64,000 nt of DNA, from positions 1 to 64,000 of the forward strand of contig CAYNEM010000007.1 of the NCBI GenBank assembly GCA_964396265.1, read 5' to 3'. The first letter of the stretch is position 1, and every line of letters begins with the position of its first letter. Shown in pieces: positions 16,684 to 25,427 of the stretch. Position numbers and translations under genes: made by a program. Source of the stretch: EA-27 sp964396265. Lineage in GTDB: Archaea; Thermoplasmatota; Thermoplasmata; RBG-16-68-12; EA-27. The notes under the pieces are model-generated. The model made no database searches, was not told the origin of the DNA, and saw only the letters and a program-made list of their open reading frames with translations.

Positions 16684-17786
16684 AAGTCATGACGATTTTC
16701 GGCACTCGGCCGGAGATCATTCGCCTTAGTCGGATCATCCCCGCGCTGGACAAGCACTGCCAGCATGTGCTCGTACACACGGGCCAAAATTACGACGAGA
16801 TGCTGAGCAGCGTGTTCTTTCGGGAACTCGGGGTCCGCGAGCCGGACATTCACCTGGGCGTGAAGTCCGTGGGGTTCGCCGAGCAGGTCGGGCAGATCAT
16901 TGTGAGTGCGGCGGACGCGATGCGTCGGGAGAAACCCGACCGAGTCCTCATCTTGGGCGACACGAACAGTGGACTCTCGGCCATGGTCGCGGCACGCATG
17001 GGGATTCCGGTCTACCACATCGAAGCAGGCAACCGATGCTATGACGACCGCGTCCCCGAAGAGGTGAATCGGAGGATCATCGACGCCTGCAGCACGGTCT
17101 TCATGGCGTACACGAACCGAAGCAAAGACAACCTCCTCGAGGAAGGCGTCGAGCGGGAGCGCATCTACGTGATCGGGAATCCGATCTTCGAAATTCTGAC
17201 CGCGTATGCGCCCCAGATTGAGGCCAGCGATGCGCTCGATCGGTTCGGGGTGACGAAGGGGGCTTACTTCGCGGCCACGCTCCACCGAACGGAGAACGTG
17301 GACGTCGCCGAACGGCTTGTGGAGCTACTCGACTCCCTGCAGGCAGTCCACGGGAAGTATGGCCTGCCGGTCGTGGTGAGCCTGCACCCGCGGACGGCAG
17401 ACCGGATGAAGGCGCACGGCGTCGACCCGGGGGACTACGAGCTCGTATTCACGAAGCCCCTGGGCCTGTTCGACTGGGTGAAGCTGGAGAAGAACGCGAA
17501 GTGCGTCCTCACGGATAGCGGCACCCTTCAGGACGAATGCAGCATCTTTCATGTGCCGATTGTGACCCTTAGGGATGTGACGGAAAGGGCCGAGACGCAG
17601 GAGGTCGGCAGCAACATCACGGTCGGCGCAGATCGGGAGACGATCCTCCGCGGCGTAGACGTGGCGCTCTCGACCTCGACGGACTGGATCACGCCCGCGG
17701 AGTACCTGGAGCCGCACGTCTCCGTGACCGTGGCCAAGATTCTCCTCGGGCATCTCCCGTTCTCGCGCACGAGGCTCCAGGCGTGA
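16680..17786 (+). CDS. UDP-N-acetylglucosamine 2-epimerase family (FnlC/WbjD/CapG-like)
   Basis: A 368-residue 2-epimerase homologue with MKVMTIFGTRPEIIRLSRI, ILGDTNSGLSAMVAARMG, HIEAGNRCYDDRVPEEVNR, LHRTENVD and LTDSGTLQDECSIF. HIEAGNRC and SGTLQDE (rather than AGIRSxD and SGGxQEE) resemble the FnlC/CapG branch acting on L-sugars. It overlaps both neighbours by 4 nt (ATGA and GTGA), so the three genes are a coupled operon. Proposed step: C2 epimerisation giving UDP-L-FucNAc or UDP-L-QuiNAc. Confidence 0.85.
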   Translation: MKVMTIFGTRPEIIRLSRIIPALDKHCQHVLVHTGQNYDEMLSSVFFRELGVREPDIHLGVKSVGFAEQVGQIIVSAADAMRREKPDRVLILGDTNSGLSAMVAARMGIPVYHIEAGNRCYDDRVPEEVNRRIIDACSTVFMAYTNRSKDNLLEEGVERERIYVIGNPIFEILTAYAPQIEASDALDRFGVTKGAYFAATLHRTENVDVAERLVELLDSLQAVHGKYGLPVVVSLHPRTADRMKAHGVDPGDYELVFTKPLGLFDWVKLEKNAKCVLTDSGTLQDECSIFHVPIVTLRDVTERAETQEVGSNITVGADRETILRGVDVALSTSTDWITPAEYLEPHVSVTVAKILLGHLPFSRTRLQA

Positions 17787-18502
17787 CCCTCGTCATCACG
17801 GGTGCACACGGGACGCTGGGCAGGGCCTTGGCAACTCTCCTCCCGGACGCCCTGCGTCCGACCCGCCGCGAGCTCGACGTGACCGACGAGGGTTCGATCC
17901 GCGCATACCTGTCTGCGGACCCGCCGACGGTGGTAATCCACGCGGCCGCGCTCACGGACGTCGTCCGATGCGAGCAGGACCGCGATCAGGCCCACCGCGT
18001 GAACGTCGAGGGGACGGCTGCGGTCCTCCGCCTTGCGCGCGACGTCTCCGCGGACTGTTACTTCCTCTACGTGAGCACCGCCGGGGTGTTCCGCGGGGAC
18101 ACGGGGAACTACAGCGAGGATTCGCCGCCGGACCCCGTGAACTACTACGGACGGACGAAGCTCCTCGGAGAGGAACAGGTGCTGCGTCATCCGGGCACGT
18201 GCGTCGTCCGGACGAACTTCGTGCGGCGGGGGGCGTGGCCCCATCCCTCCGCGTTCGTGGATCGCTTCGGCACGTTCCTGTACGACACTGGCGCCGCGAA
18301 GGGGATATGCGACGTCCTCGCCGGGCGCCTCACGGGGACTGTCCACGTGTGTGGCGCCGTCCGGCTCAGCCTCTACGACCTCGCCCGGCGCTCCGACCCT
18401 ACGGTGACGCCGGTCTCGATGGACGGATATCGGGGCCCGCCGCTGACCCGGGACATGTCGTTGATCTCTCGCAGGTGGCGGACCTATACGCTCGACGATT
18501 GA
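17783..18502 (+). CDS. RmlD-like 4-keto sugar reductase (FnlB/WbvR-like)
   Basis: A 239-residue SDR of the dTDP-4-dehydrorhamnose reductase type. N-terminal LVITGAHGTLGRALATLL, VIHAAALTDVVRCEQD, the serine strand LYVSTAGVFRG and catalytic NYYGRTKLLGE. It is shorter than typical RmlD (about 280-300 residues), with a reduced C-terminal substrate domain. The GTG start overlaps the preceding stop. Probable job: reduce the 4-keto intermediate made by the 15640 enzyme before 2-epimerisation. A role in dTDP-rhamnose is unlikely because RmlA/B/C are absent here. Confidence 0.82.
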   Translation: MTLVITGAHGTLGRALATLLPDALRPTRRELDVTDEGSIRAYLSADPPTVVIHAAALTDVVRCEQDRDQAHRVNVEGTAAVLRLARDVSADCYFLYVSTAGVFRGDTGNYSEDSPPDPVNYYGRTKLLGEEQVLRHPGTCVVRTNFVRRGAWPHPSAFVDRFGTFLYDTGAAKGICDVLAGRLTGTVHVCGAVRLSLYDLARRSDPTVTPVSMDGYRGPPLTRDMSLISRRWRTYTLDD

Positions 18503-18514
18503 GCGGTGCGCGAT

Positions 18515-19783
18515 TCACGGGACGACGCGCAAGTCCGGTAGAGGCACGATGAACTTCCCTCCCCGTCGCACGAACGTGCGCTCGCGGGAAAGGATCTCTC
18601 GGAAGTAGCTCCATGCCAACATGAGCGCGTAGTCCGGGGGGTTCCTTTGGAACTCGTCTGGCGGCAAGATCGGGATGTGCGTCCCCGGCGTGAACCGCCC
18701 CTGGCGGCTCGGCGACGCGTCCACAATGTACGGCAGGATGTCCCGGTTGATCTTGGAATAGCCGAGTAGTGTGTTCCCACGGCCGGGGGCGCCGTATCCG
18801 GCGAGGGCCTTGCCGCGCGATCTGAACGTAAGGAGCATCTTCCGGAGCTGCGCCGCTCGGGAGGCCACTTTCCCGGCGAACCTGGCGTACGTCGAGGCGG
18901 ACGTCAGACCCTCTCTGCGCTCCTGCGCCATCATCGCCGCCAGCCTGGCGGACGGACGAGGCCGGGACGGGAGCGGCCGTGCGAAGACACGCATCGAGCC
19001 TCCGTGAATGGGGATCGGTTGCATGTCGACGACTTGGAGGCCGAACCGGTTGAGGAACGGCACGAGGGCGGAGAGCGAGTAATAGCACAGGTGCTCGTGA
19101 TAGAAGAAGTCGTACTGCATCCCGCGAAGGAGCTCCCGTAGGTGATGCACCTCGACGATGAAGACGCCGTTCGGTCCAAGGAGCCTCGTCACGCCGCGGA
19201 TGACGCCCTCGAGGTCGTCGATGTGGGCGAAGACGTTGCTCGCCGTCACGACCGAGGCGGTCCCGTGGGTCTCGGCGATTCGCTCGGCGAGACGTTCATT
19301 GAAGAAACCCTCCATGATGTCGAACCCTCGATTGCGAGCGATTGCCGCCACGTTTGTCGCCGGCTCGACACCTAAGGCCCGGATGTCCAGGAGCTGGAGC
19401 GGCTCAAGCAGCACGCCGTCGTTGCACCCGATGTCGACGACGAACGGGTCCCTAGTCTTGGAGAGGGACCGCGCGAGGTCTTTCGCGTACCGCTCGAAGT
19501 GCTCCCGCAGGGTGGTCGTCACGGAGGAGAGGTACCGATAGTCGGAGAACAGTACCTTGGGCGAGACGACGTCCAGGACCTGGACCAACGAACAGTCGTG
19601 GCAATAGAAGATCCTTAGGGGGTAACTCCGTTCGTGGCCCACTTCATCTTTCGTGAGGAAGTCCCCCGCAAGGGGCATCCTTCCGAGGTCGAGGAACGGC
19701 GTGACCCTGCGCCCGCCGCACGCACGGCAGGTCCTGCGGCGGTAGTAGTCCGCGCGATGAGACACGCCGCCGACCCTCGCCAT
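18515..19783 (-). CDS. Class I SAM-dependent C-methyltransferase of sugar-modifying type
   Basis: A 422-residue three-part methyltransferase of the NDP-sugar C-methyltransferase type. The N-terminal zinc module has CRACGGR and CHDCSLVQ (Methyltransf_13). A central Rossmann domain has FVVDIGCNDGVLLEPL and LGVEPATNVAA. The C-terminal Methyltransf_14-like domain has LAGYGAPGRGNTLLGYS. Relatives methylate C3 of keto-deoxysugars or act in surface glycan synthesis. It is transcribed toward the fnl-type module and ends 12 bp from it. The ATG at 19783 is used; an in-frame GTG six codons later is an alternative. Confidence 0.85.
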   Translation of the reverse strand: MARVGGVSHRADYYRRRTCRACGGRRVTPFLDLGRMPLAGDFLTKDEVGHERSYPLRIFYCHDCSLVQVLDVVSPKVLFSDYRYLSSVTTTLREHFERYAKDLARSLSKTRDPFVVDIGCNDGVLLEPLQLLDIRALGVEPATNVAAIARNRGFDIMEGFFNERLAERIAETHGTASVVTASNVFAHIDDLEGVIRGVTRLLGPNGVFIVEVHHLRELLRGMQYDFFYHEHLCYYSLSALVPFLNRFGLQVVDMQPIPIHGGSMRVFARPLPSRPRPSARLAAMMAQERREGLTSASTYARFAGKVASRAAQLRKMLLTFRSRGKALAGYGAPGRGNTLLGYSKINRDILPYIVDASPSRQGRFTPGTHIPILPPDEFQRNPPDYALMLAWSYFREILSRERTFVRRGGKFIVPLPDLRVVP

Positions 19784-20167
19784 GCGGCGGGGATTTGCTC
19801 CGGTTATTTGGACTTTGGCGCGACGCGGGCTGGACTGCGGGCGAGGTCATGCGCACCTCCGCGAGCTTCCTCCTCTCGGTGACGCCGCAGACGTGGACCA
19901 CGTGTTCCTTGGTCAACTCCCAATGGAACCGGAGGAGGGGTCGCGAGCCCGCCTGCCGCGACGGCGTGGTATACGAGAAATGGGAAGGACTGACCAAGGC
20001 CCGTTCGCTCCCGCCCACTTTGGGGTCCATGTCGGAGAAGCGGACTTGGCGGATAGCTTGGACCGCGCACCCCTCGCACCGACGGTACGCCTTCCGTCGG
20101 CGCCGCCACGTCTGACGCGAGGGCTTAAGGGGAGAGTCCCGCATTGTATGCGACAGGGGGCGAGTCC
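19784..20167. other. Intergenic region with promoter and possible Zn-motif reading frame
   Basis: About 380 bp between divergent genes. A plus-strand CTTAAG box (20124-20129) and a GGGGG stretch (20155-20159) serve the PKD gene. On the minus strand one frame from about 20110 to 19790 has strong GC third positions and protein-like composition with RRCEGCAVQAIRQVRF and EHVVHVCGVTERRKLAEV (two possible zinc half-sites). It has no stop before it enters the methyltransferase gene in another frame. It may be a small or decayed gene, or chance. Confidence 0.3.
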
Positions 20168-23100
20168 GTGCGCGGGTTCCGGTTTCTCAGTGCGATTCTG
20201 ACTTCGGCAATGTTGCTCACGAGCGGCTTGTTCCTCACCACCCCGTCTCCGGAGGCGGCGTCGGGCGTGCCCGTTCTGTTTGGCGCCATTGGAAACCATA
20301 TCGTGACCGTCAACCAGGGGACTGGAGAAGCCGAGGAGCTGGGGACGACCCCCAGTTATTCCGGGCTGGAAGCGATGACCTACCATGCGGACCGCGGAAC
20401 GATGTACGGGATCGTGGACGGTGCGACGGACCCGAAACTCGCGCGCATCGATCGCGGCTCGGGTCAGGCCACCGTGATCGGACCCATCGACATCGCGAGC
20501 CCGTTCCTCGACCTCCATCTGGCCGAAGCCCTGGCCTTCAACCCTGCCGACGGGAAGCTCTATGCGGCTGGGAGCGAGTTCGGGGTCCCGCAGGGCGCGA
20601 GCAAGAGCGATCGACTCGTCACCGTGGATCCAGCGACCGGTTCCGCCACGATGATCGCGTTCTTCAGCGGAGTCGAGGAGGCCGACGCGATGGACTTCGC
20701 GGGCGGCACGCTGTACGTGTCGAACACCGCCCCGCCGCAAACGTTCCTCTACGCCGTCGATCCCGCCACCGCCATCGCGACCCTGATCGGCGAGGTCGGG
20801 TTCAACCACGTCGCGGACGTCGCGTACAATGCGGACACGGACGTCCTCTACGGGACCGCGCACACGGACCGGCTCCTGATTCGTATCTCACGAACGACGG
20901 GTCAGGGGACCGAAGTGGGGACCACGCACGGGCCCGGGGATTTTGGCGGCGCGACTCTGACCGCCCTTGCCGCGGCCCCCGCCGTGACGGAGGAGGATTG
21001 TACATACGAGATCATTCAGGGTTCGAACGACTACTTCGTCCAGCCCTTCGGCCAGTCCCAGAACGTGGTCTCGTTCTATGACTATCGGAGTGCAAGCGCC
21101 CACACCCCGTTCGTTGAGGCTTACGCGAGCGTCTTCTTGCTCTATGTTGACACAGGCAGCGGCAACCTGTATCTCGTGTTCCACTTCAACATCGACAACG
21201 GAGGGACTCCGGATGCGGAGACCACAGTGGGGATCACGGGTATCCCGAGCGGCGCCACCGTGGCGCTTTCCGACGACCCGGGGGCGGGAGCGGGCGCAGA
21301 GTTTTTCATCGGTCGCTTCCCGCAGGGGCAGTTCCGTTTTTTCACCAACACCGACGGAGGGATTCTCGGACCGTTGCCCACGACAGGCACGTGGTCGATG
21401 GATGTCGACGTGAGCCATTTCGGTCCCAACCCGATACAGTCGCAGAAGTGGGTCGACCGGGACACGACACGTCTCCCTCTGGCTTTGCAGGGAACGATCA
21501 CTATCAAGAGCGTGTGCAACCAGGCGCCGACGGGTGACCCCGGCGGACCGTACTCGGCGGTCGAGGGCAGCCCGATCACGTTTGACGCAGGCGCCAGCGG
21601 GGACCCGGACGGCGACGCCCTCACGTATCGCTGGGACTTTCAGACAGACGGGACCTGGGACACCGCGTTCTCATCGGACCCGACGGCCACGTTCACGTTC
21701 GGCGACGACTGGTCTGGGTTTGCCACGGTCGAGGTGAGCGACGGGAACCTCAAGGACGATGCGACAGTACCCGTGACGATCACGAACGTGGACCCGACGA
21801 TCCAGTTCGTGATGGTCCCCTCCGGCGACGAGGCGGGCTCCCTCGCCGTCTCCGCGCACGTCACGGACCCCGGGAGCGACGACCTCTCCTTCACATGGTG
21901 GGGCGCCTGCAGCGGCTGGCCCGGCGCGCCGGTCTTCTACCCGAACGACCCGGCGATCGTCCCGGACCCCGACCCCAGCCCCGACGTCCACCCCCGCGAC
22001 GTCACGGACTCGCAGACGGTCGTGTGCGGGGACGACGGCACCTTCGACTGGAACCTGAAGGTCGAGGACGACGACGGCGGCATGGCCACGTCGAGCGGCA
22101 CGTTCGGCGTCGCGAACCTCGCCCCCTCGCTGACGCTACCACCGCCCACGTTCGTCAACACGGACGAGGGCGTCGCATGGACCCTCACCGCCACCGCGGA
22201 GGACGCCGGCAGCGACGACCTGACGTTCACATGGACGTGGCCCTTCGGCCCGACGGAGACGAACACGCACTACAACGACGCCGTCGGCCCCGACCCCGAT
22301 CCGTCCCCCGGCCCCACGTTCCCCTTCTCCGCCACGGACGCCTCCACGCACACGTACGGCGACGACGGCACGTACACCGTGACGCTCCGCGTCGAGGACG
22401 ACGACGGCGCCTTCCTCACGGTCACGACGACGTTCTCCACGGCGAACCTCCCGCCGTCCCTCACGGTCTCGCCGCCCTCCTCCACGACCGTCGACGAGGG
22501 GACGCTCGTGACCCTGAGCGCCACCGCCAAGGACCCGGGCAGCGACGACCTCACCTTCACCTGGACGTGGACCCACGGCCCCACGGAGACCACGACGTAC
22601 TTCAACGACGGCGTCGGACCCGACCCCGACCCCTCGCCCGGCGCCACGTTCCCGTTCACCGCCACGGACGCCTCCTCGCGCACGTACGGGGACGACTGCC
22701 CGTGCGTCGTGCAACTCCGCGTGGAGGACGACGACGGCGGCTACGTCACGTTCGAGACTTCGGTCACCGTCCTCAATGTGGATCCGTCCGTCCTGGCGGC
22801 GGATGCCTCGGGCGACGAGGCCGAGACCATCGCCTTCGCCGCCACGTTCTCCGACCCCGGTTTCGACTTCGGCGCGGGCGACTCCCGCGAGGACTTCACC
22901 GCCACCGTGGACTGGGGCGATGGATCCTCGGAATCCGTCGCGGTCTCGGAGATCGCCGGCGGTCCCGGCGTCCTCACGACGGGCTCCTTGGCGGCGGACC
23001 ACGTCTACGGCGACAACGGCGCGTTCCCCGTCCTGGTCACGGTCTGCGACGACGACGGTGGCTGCGGGATCGTGTTCGCCACGATCACCGTCCTCAATCT

Positions 23101-24799
23101 CGCCCCCGCCCCCTCCATCGACGCGGCGACGCAGCAGGACAGCCACCTCCCCGCGGGCCGGTTCCATCCCCTCGACCCGATTGCGTTCAACAGCTCCGGC
23201 CTCGACGCGGGGAGCGACGACCTCGTGTTCGCGTGGGACTTCGGCGACGGCACCGTGCTCCCCCGCGGGACGTACTTCAACGACGGCGTCGGACCCGATC
23301 CACTCCCCAGCCCCGGCCCCACGTACCCGTTCGCCGCCAAGGACACGGTCGAGCACACCTACGCCCTGCCGGGCGACTACGTCGTCACACTGACGGTCAC
23401 CGACGACGACGGCGGGACCGCGCAGGCGCAGCTGACGATCCACGTCACATCCCCAGCGGACCTGAAGGACGAGTCGATCCAGCGCATCCGCGCGCTCAAG
23501 GAGAAGGCGCTCGACCGCCAGGATTGGAAGTTCGTCCAGAACCTCGACGACGCGGAGCGCTTCGTGCTCCGGAGCCTCGGGTACGCGGACCCGTTCCGGC
23601 CCGCGTCCATCACGGTCGAGCTCGGGGCGAACGTCTCCGTGTCGAGGAACGAGGGCGACGAGGTCGATCTCACGGTCCAGGGCCCGTTCCTAAAAGACGC
23701 CCTCCTCGTGGCCTGGGACAACGGCGTGGTCACGACCGTGGACCTGCCGGACAACTGGCCGAAGAAGTCGCTCCACTACGACGACACCGTCTGGGTCGAC
23801 CTGTGGGAGCAGCACCTCGCGGTCGACTCCAAGTTCAGCAAGAAGGCGGGGACCGTGACGTTGCAGGTCCACGTCGACGACGCGAGGATGGGCTTCTCCC
23901 TCTCCCTGGACGCGGACTTCGTCGCGCACCTCTCCTTCGACTACGAGGTCCTGCCGTACTGGATCGACGGCGCCCACCTCGACCCCAAGCTCGGCGCGAA
24001 CGTCTTCGTGTGCGAGGCCGCCGCGGTGGACCGCCTCGTCAAGCTCCAGGTCTTGGACGGCGATGATGAAGATGATGACGACGATGACGATGACGATGAT
24101 GATGGCGGCGATGACGATGGCAACCGCGACGGCGACCGGAGCGGCGATCGCGTCCTAGGCGGCGATCATGACGGCGGAGACGACGACGACGATGATGATG
24201 ATGATGATGATGAGGGCGACGACCACGATGATGAGGACGGGGACGACCGAAAGGTCGGCTGCGGCTGTGGCGGGGATGACAAGGACGACGGGTGCGGCGA
24301 CGACGACGACGATGGCGGCGATGACGACGGCGACCGCGACGGAGATCGGAGCGGCTCAGGCACCCTTGGCAGCGATCATGACGGCGGGGACGACGATGAT
24401 GGCGACGAGGATGACAAGGGCTGCCGCTGCGGCGACGACGATGATGACGACGACGATGACGAATCGGACGAAGACGTCCGCACGGTCCACTGCCGCCTTA
24501 CGTCGCGCCTTTGGACGGACGCGGAGCGCGCGGCCCTCGACGCGGAGTGCGACGCGATCGCGAACCTGCTCGTGAAGGCCGACGAGATGCTCGCCCGGAT
24601 CGCCCTCGAAGAGGCGAAGGAGACGCCCGTCCGGGACCCCGCAAGCCAGGTCAAATTCGACCGTGAGATCGCGAAGTCCGAACGGTCCTTGCCGGAGGCG
24701 GACGAGGAATGGGACCTCCTTGAGTACGGCGACGCGATCTGCCAGTTCATGCAGGCGTGGCAGCACGCGCAGCACGCGATCAAGCTAGCGGAGACCTGA
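20168..24799 (+). CDS. Giant secreted PKD-domain protein with poly-Asp region
   Basis: About 1543 residues. A signal peptide (FRFLSAILTSAMLLTSGLFL) is followed by propeller-like repeats (~35-265; TVNQGTGEAEELGTT, RIDRGSGQATVIGP), a beta-sandwich (~285-440), and six PKD-like modules (~445-1095; first one GGPYSAVEGSPITFDAGASG, later ones with SDDLTFTWTW). Next come a helical segment and an Asp-rich stretch at ~1298-1435 broken by CGCGG and CRCGD. A helical C-terminus ends the chain with no membrane anchor. The GTG at 20168 is chosen because GGGGG lies 8 nt before it and the signal peptide begins there; a TTG 24 nt upstream is weaker. Likely an exported surface protein that may bind calcium; function unknown. 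Confidence 0.82.
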   Translation: MRGFRFLSAILTSAMLLTSGLFLTTPSPEAASGVPVLFGAIGNHIVTVNQGTGEAEELGTTPSYSGLEAMTYHADRGTMYGIVDGATDPKLARIDRGSGQATVIGPIDIASPFLDLHLAEALAFNPADGKLYAAGSEFGVPQGASKSDRLVTVDPATGSATMIAFFSGVEEADAMDFAGGTLYVSNTAPPQTFLYAVDPATAIATLIGEVGFNHVADVAYNADTDVLYGTAHTDRLLIRISRTTGQGTEVGTTHGPGDFGGATLTALAAAPAVTEEDCTYEIIQGSNDYFVQPFGQSQNVVSFYDYRSASAHTPFVEAYASVFLLYVDTGSGNLYLVFHFNIDNGGTPDAETTVGITGIPSGATVALSDDPGAGAGAEFFIGRFPQGQFRFFTNTDGGILGPLPTTGTWSMDVDVSHFGPNPIQSQKWVDRDTTRLPLALQGTITIKSVCNQAPTGDPGGPYSAVEGSPITFDAGASGDPDGDALTYRWDFQTDGTWDTAFSSDPTATFTFGDDWSGFATVEVSDGNLKDDATVPVTITNVDPTIQFVMVPSGDEAGSLAVSAHVTDPGSDDLSFTWWGACSGWPGAPVFYPNDPAIVPDPDPSPDVHPRDVTDSQTVVCGDDGTFDWNLKVEDDDGGMATSSGTFGVANLAPSLTLPPPTFVNTDEGVAWTLTATAEDAGSDDLTFTWTWPFGPTETNTHYNDAVGPDPDPSPGPTFPFSATDASTHTYGDDGTYTVTLRVEDDDGAFLTVTTTFSTANLPPSLTVSPPSSTTVDEGTLVTLSATAKDPGSDDLTFTWTWTHGPTETTTYFNDGVGPDPDPSPGATFPFTATDASSRTYGDDCPCVVQLRVEDDDGGYVTFETSVTVLNVDPSVLAADASGDEAETIAFAATFSDPGFDFGAGDSREDFTATVDWGDGSSESVAVSEIAGGPGVLTTGSLAADHVYGDNGAFPVLVTVCDDDGGCGIVFATITVLNLAPAPSIDAATQQDSHLPAGRFHPLDPIAFNSSGLDAGSDDLVFAWDFGDGTVLPRGTYFNDGVGPDPLPSPGPTYPFAAKDTVEHTYALPGDYVVTLTVTDDDGGTAQAQLTIHVTSPADLKDESIQRIRALKEKALDRQDWKFVQNLDDAERFVLRSLGYADPFRPASITVELGANVSVSRNEGDEVDLTVQGPFLKDALLVAWDNGVVTTVDLPDNWPKKSLHYDDTVWVDLWEQHLAVDSKFSKKAGTVTLQVHVDDARMGFSLSLDADFVAHLSFDYEVLPYWIDGAHLDPKLGANVFVCEAAAVDRLVKLQVLDGDDEDDDDDDDDDDDGGDDDGNRDGDRSGDRVLGGDHDGGDDDDDDDDDDDEGDDHDDEDGDDRKVGCGCGGDDKDDGCGDDDDDGGDDDGDRDGDRSGSGTLGSDHDGGDDDDGDEDDKGCRCGDDDDDDDDDESDEDVRTVHCRLTSRLWTDAERAALDAECDAIANLLVKADEMLARIALEEAKETPVRDPASQVKFDREIAKSERSLPEADEEWDLLEYGDAICQFMQAWQHAQHAIKLAET
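24058..24475 (+). repeat. GAY-triplet low-complexity tract encoding poly-Asp
   Basis: Long runs of GAC/GAT codons with interspersed GGC, encoding D-runs of up to 11 residues. The codon mix (GAT and GAC alternating) suggests protein-level selection as well as slippage growth. Cys-Gly-Cys insertions occur near 24262 and 24422. Confidence 0.8.
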
Positions 24800-24909
24800 G
24801 GAGACTTCGCCCCTTCCGAGTCCCGTGCAACGTCGCACTGGATCGTTGGGCGAGCGCGCGGTAGGAAGCCACAAATAGCCCTGGCTCGGTTGCGCGCTCG
24901 GCGCATTCC

Positions 24910-25377
24910 ATGGCCAAGAAGTTCCTGATGACCCTCGTATGGCGGATCGCGCAGACCGGTCCCATCCTCAGCCTGTTCTTCTGGAGCACGGCGCTCGCAG
25001 GTATCTTCTGGCCTATCCTCGGAAGCAGTAACCCGCCCGGCCCTCTGTACTCCTTCTTGATCAGCATCGGGATCCCCGCGGAGCGCACGACCGTTGTCGG
25101 CCTCGTCCTCCTGTTCCTCGTCTTTGCGGCGTTCATCCTGACCATCGGTTTCCTCTACGACAGGAAGTTCAAGCTATGGCGGGAACAGATGGAGATCGCG
25201 GTCGATCGTAATCCATTCGCAGACGATCAGCTCTATCGCAAGGAGCAGATGATGTGGGGGCAGTACTACCTGCCGCTCGCGAGGGCCGTCTACCGGGTAT
25301 CCCCGGATCCCGAGCTCAAGGAAGCAATCGCCGCCGCAGAGGACTGGGTCAAGACAGGGCGGATCCGACCCAAGTAG
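24910..25377 (+). CDS. Small two-helix membrane protein, unknown function
   Basis: A 155-residue protein with two hydrophobic segments (~15-38 LSLFFWSTALAGIFWPIL; ~60-82 TTVVGLVLLFLVFAAFILTIGF). A charged cytoplasmic C-terminal half contains DRKFKLWREQMEIAVDRNPFADDQLYRKEQ. I do not recognise the family. An AAATAG box about 35 nt before the ATG is a plausible promoter. It sits alone between the PKD protein and the acyl-CoA cluster; composition is normal for the genome. Confidence 0.7.
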   Translation: MAKKFLMTLVWRIAQTGPILSLFFWSTALAGIFWPILGSSNPPGPLYSFLISIGIPAERTTVVGLVLLFLVFAAFILTIGFLYDRKFKLWREQMEIAVDRNPFADDQLYRKEQMMWGQYYLPLARAVYRVSPDPELKEAIAAAEDWVKTGRIRPK

Positions 25378-25427
25378 GTCGCGCAAAGCTCCTTAGTCAC
25401 GGTGCTTATCGGTCCGAGGGGACGGAG

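Noticed and set aside
24058..24475. CRISPR-like or satellite array
   Set aside because: The periodicity is three bases (GAY codons) inside an intact reading frame; there are no spacer-repeat units.
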